Positions 1 through 5,640 of a stretch of 5,640 nt of DNA are shown here, piece by piece. Numbering within the stretch: the first letter of the stretch is position 1; each line of letters begins with the position of its first letter. The stretch lies in the NCBI GenBank assembly GCA_031411575.1, contig JANOBJ010000153.1:1-5640 (forward strand). Direction: 5' to 3'. Both the position numbers and the translations under genes were made by a program. The notes under the pieces were generated by a model, which worked only from the letters and a program-made list of their open reading frames with translations, was not told where the DNA came from and searched no databases. This DNA is from JANOBJ01 sp031411575. Its GTDB lineage: Bacteria > Pseudomonadota > Gammaproteobacteria > Burkholderiales > Burkholderiaceae_C.

Positions 1-4
1 TTCC

Positions 5-47
5 CCGCAGGCGGAGCACTGCAGATGGTCGCCCGTAGGGCCTGCGG
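5..47. repeat. Inverted repeat, 8-bp arms, at the window edge
   Basis: CCGCAGGC at 5-12 is the exact reverse complement of GCCTGCGG at 40-47, with a 27-nt spacer that contains the palindrome CTGCAG. Neither side is followed by a T run, so it is not a standard intrinsic terminator. It could be a dispersed repeat or the end of an element that starts left of the window. The rest of 1-224 holds no coding region I can support. Frame 2 stays open from position 2 to about 336, but that run passes through a hairpin repeat and into the antisense of the hydrolase gene, so it is most likely chance in GC-rich DNA. A plus-strand gene could end at the TAA at 52-54, but the 17 codons visible are too few to judge. 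Confidence 0.35.
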
Positions 48-176
48 TCGTTAAGCCCGACGCACCCGGCGCGGTCACCGCGCAGCGAGCGCCAATAACA
101 CCAAGCGCACCCGACCGCCCCAAAACACCTTCAAAGGCCTATTTTCAAGCCAAAACCGCCCGTTGTCCGCATCCCC

Positions 177-209
177 TGGTCATAGTTTGCTATATAACTA
201 ATAGCAAAC
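177..209. repeat. AT-rich inverted repeat, copy A, 3' of the hydrolase gene
   Basis: GTTTGCTAT (185-193) and ATAGCAAAC (201-209) are perfect 9-bp arms around a 7-nt loop. The 17 bases at 177-193, TGGTCATAGTTTGCTAT, recur at 1507-1523 with one mismatch. The element starts 16 nt past the stop codon of the minus-strand hydrolase gene, where a terminator or mRNA-end stem would sit. The stem is AT-rich and is not followed by a T run on the minus strand (the next bases read TATGACC), so it does not fit a classical Rho-independent terminator. It resembles the small dispersed intergenic repeats of Comamonadaceae genomes; that identification is from memory. Confidence 0.7.
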
Positions 210-224
210 AAAAAGAAGAAGCGA

Positions 225-1352
225 TCAATCCACCGGCCACGGCATCGACTTGGGCAGCGTCACCGGTACCGGCTCTGCGGCCACGGGTTTGCCGCCCGGC
301 TTCGCCACATCGACGCCGCGCCACCACGGGGTGACGCCTTCCACGCGCGACGGCTCAACCGGCTCGCCCAGACGCGGCATCACGAGTTGGGTGTTGGTCT
401 TGGGGGCCAGCGCCAGCAGTGTTTCGACCGGTTCGTCCCACGCATGCAGGGCCAGGCTGAAGGTGCCCCAGTGCACCGGCAAGAAGGCGCCGCCGCCCAG
501 CAGGCGGTGGGCTTCCAGCGCGTTTTCGGGGCCGAGGTGGATGTCGCCCCATGAGGGGTGGAAGGCGCCCACCTCGAGCATGATCAGATCAAACGGGCCC
601 AGCCGCTCGCGGATGTTGGCGTATTCGGTGGTGAGGCCGGTGTCGCCGCTGAAAAACACCGCGTGGCGCGGCGAGCGCAGCACCAGCGACGACCACAGCG
701 TGGCGTTGCGGTCTTTCAGGCCGCGACCCGAGAAATGTTGCGACGGGGCGGCGGTGACGCGCAGATCGCTGCCCGGCAGGGTGTGGGTTTCCCACCAGTC
801 GAGCTCCGTGATGCGGCTGGCGGCGATGCCCCAGGCCTCCAGGTGCGCGCCCACGCCGAGCGAGGTGACGAAGGGCACGTTGCTTTTGGCCAGCTCGCGG
901 ATGGTCGGGTAATCGAGGTGGTCGTAGTGGTCGTGCGAGACCAGCACCAGATCAATCGGCGGCAACGCCTTCAGCGCCACCGGCACCGGCTGAAAGCGCT
1001 TGGGGCCGGCCAGCCGCGAGGGCGAGGCGCGGGGGCCCCAGACCGGGTCGGTCAGCACCCGCAAGCCGTCAATCTCGACCAGCACGGTGGAATGGCCGAG
1101 CCAGGTGGCGCGCAGACCGGTGTCGGGCGGCTTGGCCCAGGCCTCGCGCGGGTCGAGCGCGGGCAGCGGGCCGTTGGGCACGCGCCGCACGCCGCCGCTC
1201 AGGAACTCCCGCAGCGTGGGCCGTGGCGCGGTGGCGTCTCGCAGACCGGGCAGCACCGGGTGGCGGTTGCGAAACGTCTCACCCGCCCACAGCGGCGAGG
1301 CGCGCATGCGCTCCAGACGCAGGCCGTCGGCTTTTTTCCCCAGGGATTTCAT
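225..1352 (-). CDS. MBL-fold metal-dependent hydrolase, NAPE-PLD/UlaG-like
   Basis: This 375-residue protein belongs to the metallo-beta-lactamase superfamily, in the branch that includes N-acyl-phosphatidylethanolamine phospholipase D and UlaG-like hydrolases. The full metal-site set is visible: HDHYDH at residues 140-145 (the HxHxDH motif), H206 in SQHFSGRG, D237 in GDTG and H294 in VHWGTF. The strand WLGHST (84-89) and the TDP turn (101-103) are typical of this branch. It probably hydrolyses a phosphodiester, lactone or similar bond with a two-metal centre; the substrate cannot be read from the sequence. The start chosen is ATG at 1352, with GAGG 5 nt upstream. An in-frame ATG at 1454 would add 34 residues that do not look like family sequence. 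Many relatives have an N-terminal membrane segment before the conserved RLER-RxSP-FRN region; this one does not, so it is probably cytoplasmic. The gap upstream is 223 nt and shows no clear promoter. Confidence 0.93.
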   Translation of the reverse strand: MKSLGKKADGLRLERMRASPLWAGETFRNRHPVLPGLRDATAPRPTLREFLSGGVRRVPNGPLPALDPREAWAKPPDTGLRATWLGHSTVLVEIDGLRVLTDPVWGPRASPSRLAGPKRFQPVPVALKALPPIDLVLVSHDHYDHLDYPTIRELAKSNVPFVTSLGVGAHLEAWGIAASRITELDWWETHTLPGSDLRVTAAPSQHFSGRGLKDRNATLWSSLVLRSPRHAVFFSGDTGLTTEYANIRERLGPFDLIMLEVGAFHPSWGDIHLGPENALEAHRLLGGGAFLPVHWGTFSLALHAWDEPVETLLALAPKTNTQLVMPRLGEPVEPSRVEGVTPWWRGVDVAKPGGKPVAAEPVPVTLPKSMPWPVD

Positions 1353-1506
1353 GGTCACCTCGCGTGGGCGGTTGCGGTTGCAGACACTGTGCCACAGGGC
1401 GGCGGCGGCGCACGCGCAGCCCAACGGGTAGGCCGCAGGGCCGCTGCCGCACAACAGCCGTTTTGACCCGAATCAAGGGTGTTTTAGCGCTTTGGTGCCC
1501 GTCATA

Positions 1507-1539
1507 TGGTCATTGTTTGCTATTATTTTAGTAGCATAC
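1507..1539. repeat. AT-rich inverted repeat, copy B, 3' of the split-barrel gene
   Basis: This is a diverged second copy of the repeat at 177-209. GTTTGCTAT (1515-1523) faces GTAGCATAC (1531-1539) across a 7-nt loop of the same length. The stem has one mismatch (1517/1537) and one T-G pair (1523/1531), so copy B is less perfect than copy A. It lies about 37 nt past the stop codon of the minus-strand stress-protein gene and in the upstream region of the hydrolase gene. The two copies therefore flank the hydrolase gene in the same orientation. Apart from this repeat I see nothing firm in 1353-1575. Confidence 0.65.
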
Positions 1540-1575
1540 AACGCCAAAGAAAACCAGCGGGACGGGGCAGGCCGA

Positions 1576-2094
1576 TCAGCCCATCCGCACCTCGGCGTGC
1601 TCGCCCAGTTTGGGCGGCTTGCCGGTGACGGCGGCCTTGGCCATGAGGTACAGCTGCACCAGCTGGCTCTCGCTCACGTCCCAATAGTTGGCATGCAGGA
1701 TGTGCACGCGCACCAGCGCCAGGTTGGGGTCGGTCACGCCGGCCGGAAACCAGGCTTCGGTCAGCTTGGACCAGAGCTGCTGCTTTTTGGCCATGTCTTC
1801 GACCACCATGGCCCTGCCCGACACCGAAACGTAGCTGTCTTCGCCAGGGTCGGCGTAGACCACGTTGACCAGCGGGTCGGCCAGCAGGTCTTCCACCGGC
1901 TCGCTGTTGCGCGCCATGAAGAACCAGAGGCTGTCGTCTTCGTCCAGGCGGGAGTTTTGCGTGGTCATGGGCCGGGCGTGCAGGTGACCGTTGCCGTGGC
2001 GGGTGGTGAACATGCCGAACCGCATGTCCTTGATCAGGTTCCACAGTTTGGTGCGGGCATCTTCGGGGCTGACGGGCTGGTTGCTGTTGCTCAT
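1576..2094 (-). CDS. General stress protein 26-like FMN-binding split-barrel protein
   Basis: This 172-residue protein fits the pyridoxamine-5'-phosphate-oxidase-like split-barrel family, in the general stress protein 26 group (COG3871-like). The core runs from about residue 13 to 145. It contains the strands MRFGMFTTR (24-32) and HLHARPMT (37-44), the SLWFFMA strand (55-61), PLVNVVYAD (74-82), YVSVSGRA (88-95) and a late tryptophan in NYWDV (136-140). Members bind FMN or FAD; most have no proven substrate, and the true PNPOx active site is not evident here. The tail after about residue 153 (KPPKLGEHAEV) is typical of the group. The start ATG at 2094 has GAGG 8 nt upstream. The gene stands alone, 178 nt from its upstream neighbour. 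TTGAAA in that gap could be a -35, but I see no good -10. A stress role is inferred from the family name only. Confidence 0.9.
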   Translation of the reverse strand: MSNSNQPVSPEDARTKLWNLIKDMRFGMFTTRHGNGHLHARPMTTQNSRLDEDDSLWFFMARNSEPVEDLLADPLVNVVYADPGEDSYVSVSGRAMVVEDMAKKQQLWSKLTEAWFPAGVTDPNLALVRVHILHANYWDVSESQLVQLYLMAKAAVTGKPPKLGEHAEVRMG

Positions 2095-2272
2095 GGTCGA
2101 ATCCTCAAGTGGGTGAAAACGATGGGTCGCTCACAGGGGCACCCGCCTTGTCATTTCAACCGTGTGGGGCTCCGCAGGCGATCAGGCGTTGCGCCCAACG
2201 GGTGTAGGACGTGTCTGATTTGGACCCGGCATGACCGCGCCGGCTGCTGAAGCCGCCTGCTGAGTACAGGCG

Positions 2273-2749
2273 CTATTTGCCTTCGGCCGGCAGGCCTTCC
2301 ATGCGGGCGCGAAACAGCAGATCGTCGGTGTGGCGCAGGCGCCGGCTCATCTCGCGCGCGAGGTTCATCTGGATCATGGCGAAAGGGGCCGGGTCGCGCT
2401 CGAACAGCCGGTACAGGTGCGCCGGCGTCAGCTCGATGGCGCGGCAGTCTTCATCAGCCCGCACCGCCGCGCTGCGCGGGAACAGATCGAGCAGCGCCAT
2501 CTCGCCAAAACAGTCGCCCTTGCCCAGCTGGCGCAGCACCAGCTCGCGGCCTTTCCAGTGGCGCAGCACCGACACGCTGCCGCGCTCCAGCACAAACATG
2601 CTGACCGCCGGATCGCCCTCGCGGAAGAAAAACGCCTGCGCCGGCAGGCTGACGGTGCCAGCCTGTTCCAGCAGCACCTCCAGCGCCTCGGCGGCAAGCC
2701 CGCCGAAGATCGGCATTTGCTGCAGCAGTTCGATTTGTTGGGTGTGCAT
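2273..2749 (-). CDS. Stand-alone cyclic-nucleotide-binding-domain protein (no HTH)
   Basis: This 158-residue protein consists almost entirely of one CRP/FNR-type cyclic nucleotide-binding domain. The N-terminal helix LLQQMPIFGGL (8-18) leads into the beta-roll (about 28-110). The phosphate-binding cassette is intact: F81-G82-E83-MALL, then R92-S93-A94. E83 and R92 are the residues that contact the ribose and phosphate of cAMP or cGMP in canonical domains, so ligand binding is plausible. After the hinge helix (about 111-147) the protein ends, with no helix-turn-helix, kinase or channel domain. It therefore cannot act as a CRP-like DNA-binding regulator by itself; it may sense a nucleotide and act through a partner. 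The ATG at 2749 fits the family N-terminus and has AAAGG 5 nt upstream. In-frame sequence further upstream is antisense to the neighbouring SDR gene and is not part of this protein. Confidence 0.9.
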   Translation of the reverse strand: MHTQQIELLQQMPIFGGLAAEALEVLLEQAGTVSLPAQAFFFREGDPAVSMFVLERGSVSVLRHWKGRELVLRQLGKGDCFGEMALLDLFPRSAAVRADEDCRAIELTPAHLYRLFERDPAPFAMIQMNLAREMSRRLRHTDDLLFRARMEGLPAEGK

Positions 2750-2785
2750 GCCCGCCTTTGGGTGCCCGATGCGACCGGGCGCCAC

Positions 2786-2814
2786 AGTGTAGGCCCGGCA
2801 TGCCCGAATGGGAA
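2786..2814 (-). promoter_or_regulatory. Weak candidate promoter for the cNMP-binding gene
   Basis: On the minus strand, TTCCCA (2814-2809) and TACACT (2791-2786) are separated by 17 nt, each matching the sigma-70 consensus at 4 of 6 positions. A start near 2779 would give a leader of about 30 nt before the ATG at 2749. The match is weak and the region is GC-rich, so this may be chance. The gene could instead be read through from the SDR gene upstream. Confidence 0.22.
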
Positions 2815-2829
2815 TCCGGCTCGGGCGTT

Positions 2830-2847
2830 GCCCGGCGGACGCCGGGC
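2830..2847 (-). terminator. GC-rich hairpin after the SDR stop, terminator-like
   Basis: GCCCGGC (2830-2836) and GCCGGGC (2841-2847) form a perfect 7-bp stem with a 4-nt loop, beginning 6 nt past the stop codon of the SDR gene as read on the minus strand. The sequence after the stem on that strand is AACGCCC, with no T run. It may stabilise the mRNA end or act as a weak or Rho-assisted terminator rather than a classical intrinsic one. A second small stem, CCGGGC (2775-2780) with GCCCGG (2793-2798), lies closer to the next gene. Confidence 0.35.
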
Positions 2848-2853
2848 CTTGTC

Positions 2854-3831
2854 TCAGCCCGGCCGCGCGGCCAGCAGCCGCGTGCGATCGGCCAGGTAGC
2901 GGCGCAGGCCCTCGTCCAGCGGGAGCGGGGCAAAGCCCAGCACCTGGCTTGCGCGCTCGGCCAGCGGTTCGTTGCCGGCGGTGATGAAGTCCAGCTGCAC
3001 CTTGCACAGCATGGGCCGAAAGTGCAGCGCGCGCCCCAGCGCCTCGACCGGCGCGGTGGCGGCGTAGGCAAGTGCCGCCGGCACCTGGGGCGGCAGGTAG
3101 CTGCGCGCCTGCCGCCGCAGCGCCTGCGCCAGGCTTTTCAGCGAGCACATGCCGTCGCTCACGATGTACGCGCCCTCATGGTCAAGCGCGCGCACGATGG
3201 CGCCGGCCAGTGATTCGGCGTGCACCAGCGGAAAACGCCCGGGCAGCACCACCGGCAACTTCCACAGCCGCCAGTTCAACAGGCTCTCGATGACACTGGT
3301 GAAGCCTTCGCCGGTGTTGAGCCCGCCGTACAGCGCCCCGGGGTGGATGGTGGTGAGCGCCGTGCCGGTCCGCGCGGCAAACGCGGTGGCCGCCGTGTAA
3401 GCCTGCGTCATCGCGCGGAAATACGGCGTCAGGCCGTCCAGCGCGGCCACCGGGTGGCTCTCGCGGATGACGCCGCCCTGCGCGGCAAATACCTCGTACG
3501 TCGAGATATAGACCAGCCGCCGCAGCGTCGACTTTTCCATCGCGCCCAGAAAGGTCTGCAGCAGCCCCAGGTTCACGCGGCCGAAGATGCCCGTGTCAAA
3601 CGCAAACTGCTCGGGCAGCCCGATGCCGTACACCGCGCAGTCCATCCCCGGCAGGAGGCGCGCGAAGGCCGCCTCGGTGAACTCAGGCTCGGCCACCACC
3701 CGCACCCCCGCCGGAAACGCCAGCCGCCCCGCATCGCGCACCAGCACCGTGGTCTCGTGGCCAGCGTTGGCGAGCGCGTGCGCCAGGGCATAGCCCACTT
3801 GTCCAGTGGCGCCGATCAGGAGGATTTTCAT
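2854..3831 (-). CDS. NAD(P)-binding SDR/epimerase-like protein, atypical active site
   Basis: This 325-residue protein has an N-terminal Rossmann fold of the extended/atypical short-chain dehydrogenase (NAD-dependent epimerase/dehydratase) type. MKILLIGATGQVG (1-13) carries the GxxGxxG dinucleotide loop (G7, G10, G13). RLVYISTYEVF (105-115) holds the expected Ser/Thr strand, and IHPGALYGG (162-170) is the conserved strand after the active-site helix. VHAESLAGAIVRAL (203-216) is the usual C-terminal lid motif. At the catalytic position the sequence is Y137-F-R-A-M141, so the Lys of YxxxK is replaced by Met. It may bind NAD(P) without standard dehydrogenase chemistry; the substrate is unknown. 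The start ATG at 3831 places the Rossmann strand at the N-terminus, as usual. An in-frame ATG at 3888 would add 19 unrelated residues. No clear Shine-Dalgarno precedes 3831, so the start is good but not certain. Confidence 0.92.
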   Translation of the reverse strand: MKILLIGATGQVGYALAHALANAGHETTVLVRDAGRLAFPAGVRVVAEPEFTEAAFARLLPGMDCAVYGIGLPEQFAFDTGIFGRVNLGLLQTFLGAMEKSTLRRLVYISTYEVFAAQGGVIRESHPVAALDGLTPYFRAMTQAYTAATAFAARTGTALTTIHPGALYGGLNTGEGFTSVIESLLNWRLWKLPVVLPGRFPLVHAESLAGAIVRALDHEGAYIVSDGMCSLKSLAQALRRQARSYLPPQVPAALAYAATAPVEALGRALHFRPMLCKVQLDFITAGNEPLAERASQVLGFAPLPLDEGLRRYLADRTRLLAARPG

Positions 3832-3896
3832 GGTGGGGTTCGCGGTTGGGGGCAGGTTGAACGTAGAAATGGGCGCGGAAAGCAACAAAAAGCATT

Positions 3897-3923
3897 ACTG
3901 TACAGTCGATTGCTTCGGCCGAA
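3897..3923. promoter_or_regulatory. Two adjacent 10-bp palindromes between the SDR gene and groES
   Basis: ACTGTACAGT (3897-3906) and TTCGGCCGAA (3914-3923) are each perfect 10-bp palindromes, separated by 7 nt, in the 307-nt region between the two divergent genes. They lie 66-92 nt upstream of the SDR start, where an operator could sit. The first resembles half of a LexA-type box, but the CTGT and ACAG halves touch instead of being spaced by 8 nt, so I do not call it a LexA site. No convincing -35/-10 pair for the SDR gene is visible nearby. The rest of 3832-3992 shows nothing recognisable. Confidence 0.3.
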
Positions 3924-3992
3924 CGTAGCACCGGCCAACTGCCCAGATTCTCCCAAAGACGGCAGACACGACGCAGTTTGGGCTCGACCCGA

Positions 3993-4021
3993 CTTGAAAC
4001 CGTCACAAAAACCCGTATGAT
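3993..4021 (+). promoter_or_regulatory. groESL promoter: overlapping sigma-32 and sigma-70 elements
   Basis: CTTGAAA at 3993-3999 matches the sigma-32 -35 element, and ACCCGTAT at 4011-4018 matches 6 of 8 bases of the CCCCATnT -10, with an 11-nt gap, one shorter than in E. coli groE. The same DNA also reads as sigma-70: TTGAAA (3994-3999), a 16-nt spacer and TATGAT (4016-4021), 5 of 6 matches to the -10 consensus. Transcription would start near 4025-4029, inside the CIRCE operator. This supports both basal and heat-shock transcription of groESL, with HrcA repression on top. The positions are read directly; the sigma-factor assignment is inferred. Confidence 0.78.
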
Positions 4022-4047
4022 TAGCACTCGCTGGGTTTGAGTGCTAG
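4021..4047 (+). promoter_or_regulatory. CIRCE operator (HrcA binding site)
   Basis: TTAGCACTC (4021-4029), a 9-nt spacer and GAGTGCTAG (4039-4047) match the CIRCE consensus TTAGCACTC-N9-GAGTGCTAA at every position but the last (G for A). CIRCE is the operator of the heat-shock repressor HrcA and is typically found in front of groESL. Here it begins at the last base of the sigma-70 -10 and covers the predicted transcription start, so bound HrcA should block RNA polymerase directly. The right arm also forms part of the 10-bp palindrome GTGCTAGCAC (4041-4050). Confidence 0.97.
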
Positions 4048-4080
4048 CACATCGTGTTTGGCGCACCCCACAAGTTAATG

Positions 4081-4103
4081 AGCACTGACTTTCGGTGCTT
4101 TTT
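4081..4103 (+). terminator. Terminator-like hairpin with U run in the groES leader
   Basis: AGCACTG (4081-4087) can pair with CGGTGCT (4093-4099) to form a 7-bp stem (one G-U pair) with a 5-nt loop. Four more T residues follow at 4100-4103, so with 4099 there is a run of five. This is the form of an intrinsic terminator, but it lies 36 nt upstream of the groES start and downstream of the promoter. The stem is short, so it could be a partial terminator, an attenuator or an mRNA-stabilising stem. AGCACT in its left arm is also complementary to AGTGCT (4040-4045) in the CIRCE right arm, which allows a competing pairing. Confidence 0.45.
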
Positions 4104-4138
4104 GATTTCAACCCCTGGTTTTCATACAAGGAGATCCC

Positions 4139-4462
4139 ATGAAACTTCGTCCCCTGCACGACCGCGTGATCGTCAAGCGCATTGACAGCGAAACCAAGAC
4201 CGCCTCGGGCATCGTGATCCCCGACGCCGCCGCCGAGAAGCCTGACCAGGGCGAAATCCTGGCCGTGGGCCCGGGCCGCAAGACCGACAAAGGCGAGCTG
4301 ATTGCCCTGAACGTTGCCGTGGGCGACCGCGTGCTGTTCGGCAAGTACAGCGGCCAGACCGTCAAGGTCGACGGCGAAGAACTGCTCGTCATGAAAGAAG
4401 ACGACCTGTTTGCCGTGGTGGAAGGCGCTGCCGCCACCACCGGTCTGAAGAAAGTGGCCTGA
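4139..4462 (+). CDS. groES: Co-chaperonin GroES (Cpn10)
   Basis: GroES is the heptameric lid that caps the GroEL folding chamber in the cytoplasm and drives ATP-dependent protein folding. The sequence is clear from the start: MKLRPLHDRVIVKR (1-14), the mobile loop around residues 16-32 with the hydrophobic tripeptide I25-V26-I27 that docks on GroEL, AEKPDQGEILAVGPG (32-46), then VGDRVLFGKYSGQ (61-73) and DGEELLVMKEDDLFAVVE (78-95). The ATG at 4139 has AAGGAG 5 nt upstream. At 107 residues it is about 10 longer than typical betaproteobacterial GroES (96-97). The normal end near VVE is followed by the extra tail GAAATTGLKKVA. The reading frame is clean, so the tail appears genuine rather than an obvious frameshift. 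The gene is followed after 48 nt by groEL, in the classic operon under the sigma-32/sigma-70 promoter and CIRCE. Confidence 0.99.
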   Translation: MKLRPLHDRVIVKRIDSETKTASGIVIPDAAAEKPDQGEILAVGPGRKTDKGELIALNVAVGDRVLFGKYSGQTVKVDGEELLVMKEDDLFAVVEGAAATTGLKKVA

Positions 4463-4510
4463 GCCTCCGGCCCGGTCATCACCCCCATCAACACTTTTTG
4501 AGGTAACAAC

Positions 4511-5640
<1,130 letters not shown>

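Noticed and set aside
2..336. Frame-2 plus-strand run with no stop, possibly the end of an upstream gene
   Set aside because: It runs through the hairpin repeat and then antisense to the hydrolase gene, with no recognisable domain; more likely chance in GC-rich DNA.
558..1466. A 302-codon plus-strand open frame over the hydrolase gene
   Set aside because: It is antisense to a gene with a complete set of MBL metal ligands; the translation is Arg/Gln/His/Gly-rich low complexity.
1492..2250. A 252-codon plus-strand open frame over the split-barrel gene
   Set aside because: It is antisense to a recognisable family member and begins inside the AT-rich repeat region; no domain is recognisable.
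2750..3148. N-terminal extension of the cNMP-binding protein to 291 residues
   Set aside because: The added part is antisense-frame sequence over the SDR gene and the gap. The family N-terminus and a ribosome binding site fit the ATG at 2749.
3897..3906. LexA/SOS box at ACTGTACAGT
   Set aside because: A LexA box in this class needs CTGT and ACAG separated by 8 nt; here they are contiguous.
4078..4185. Upstream ORF of 35 codons (starting MSTDFRCF) overlapping the groES start in another frame
   Set aside because: No Shine-Dalgarno precedes its ATG and its codons have no support; the strong AAGGAG at 4128-4133 serves groES. A leader-peptide role remains possible but unsupported.

Overview
This 5.6 kb, GC-rich window looks like chromosomal DNA from a betaproteobacterium, probably a member of the Comamonadaceae (Acidovorax/Rhodoferax-like) within the Burkholderiales. 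The reasons are the GroES and GroEL sequences, the strong GC preference in third codon positions, and the short AT-rich inverted repeats (GTTTGCTAT-type) between genes. I assign the family from memory of related sequences; no search was run.

The right third (about 3990-5640, plus strand) is the major chaperonin operon. It has a strong promoter that reads as both a sigma-32 and a sigma-70 site, an almost perfect CIRCE operator for HrcA at the expected start of transcription, and a leader of about 110 nt. That leader carries a hairpin followed by a U run, which looks like an intrinsic terminator. After it come groES (107 codons, with an unusual C-terminal tail) and the first 376 codons of groEL, which runs off the window.

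The left two thirds hold four genes, all on the minus strand and divergent from groESL. In transcription order they are an atypical NAD(P)-binding SDR/epimerase-like protein (3831-2854), a stand-alone cyclic-nucleotide-binding-domain protein (2749-2273), a general-stress-protein-26-like FMN-binding split-barrel protein (2094-1576), and a cytoplasmic NAPE-PLD/UlaG-like metallo-beta-lactamase-fold hydrolase (1352-225). They are separated by gaps of 104-223 nt, so they are more likely several transcription units than one tight operon. Two related copies of an AT-rich inverted repeat lie just 3' of the hydrolase and the split-barrel genes, and a GC-rich hairpin follows the SDR stop. Positions 1-224 hold no gene I can support.

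No obviously new multi-gene system is present. The points most worth a second look are the possible attenuator-like folding of the groES leader, in which a CIRCE arm can pair with the terminator-like hairpin; the GroES C-terminal extension; the loss of the catalytic Lys in the SDR protein; and the pair of dispersed repeats.
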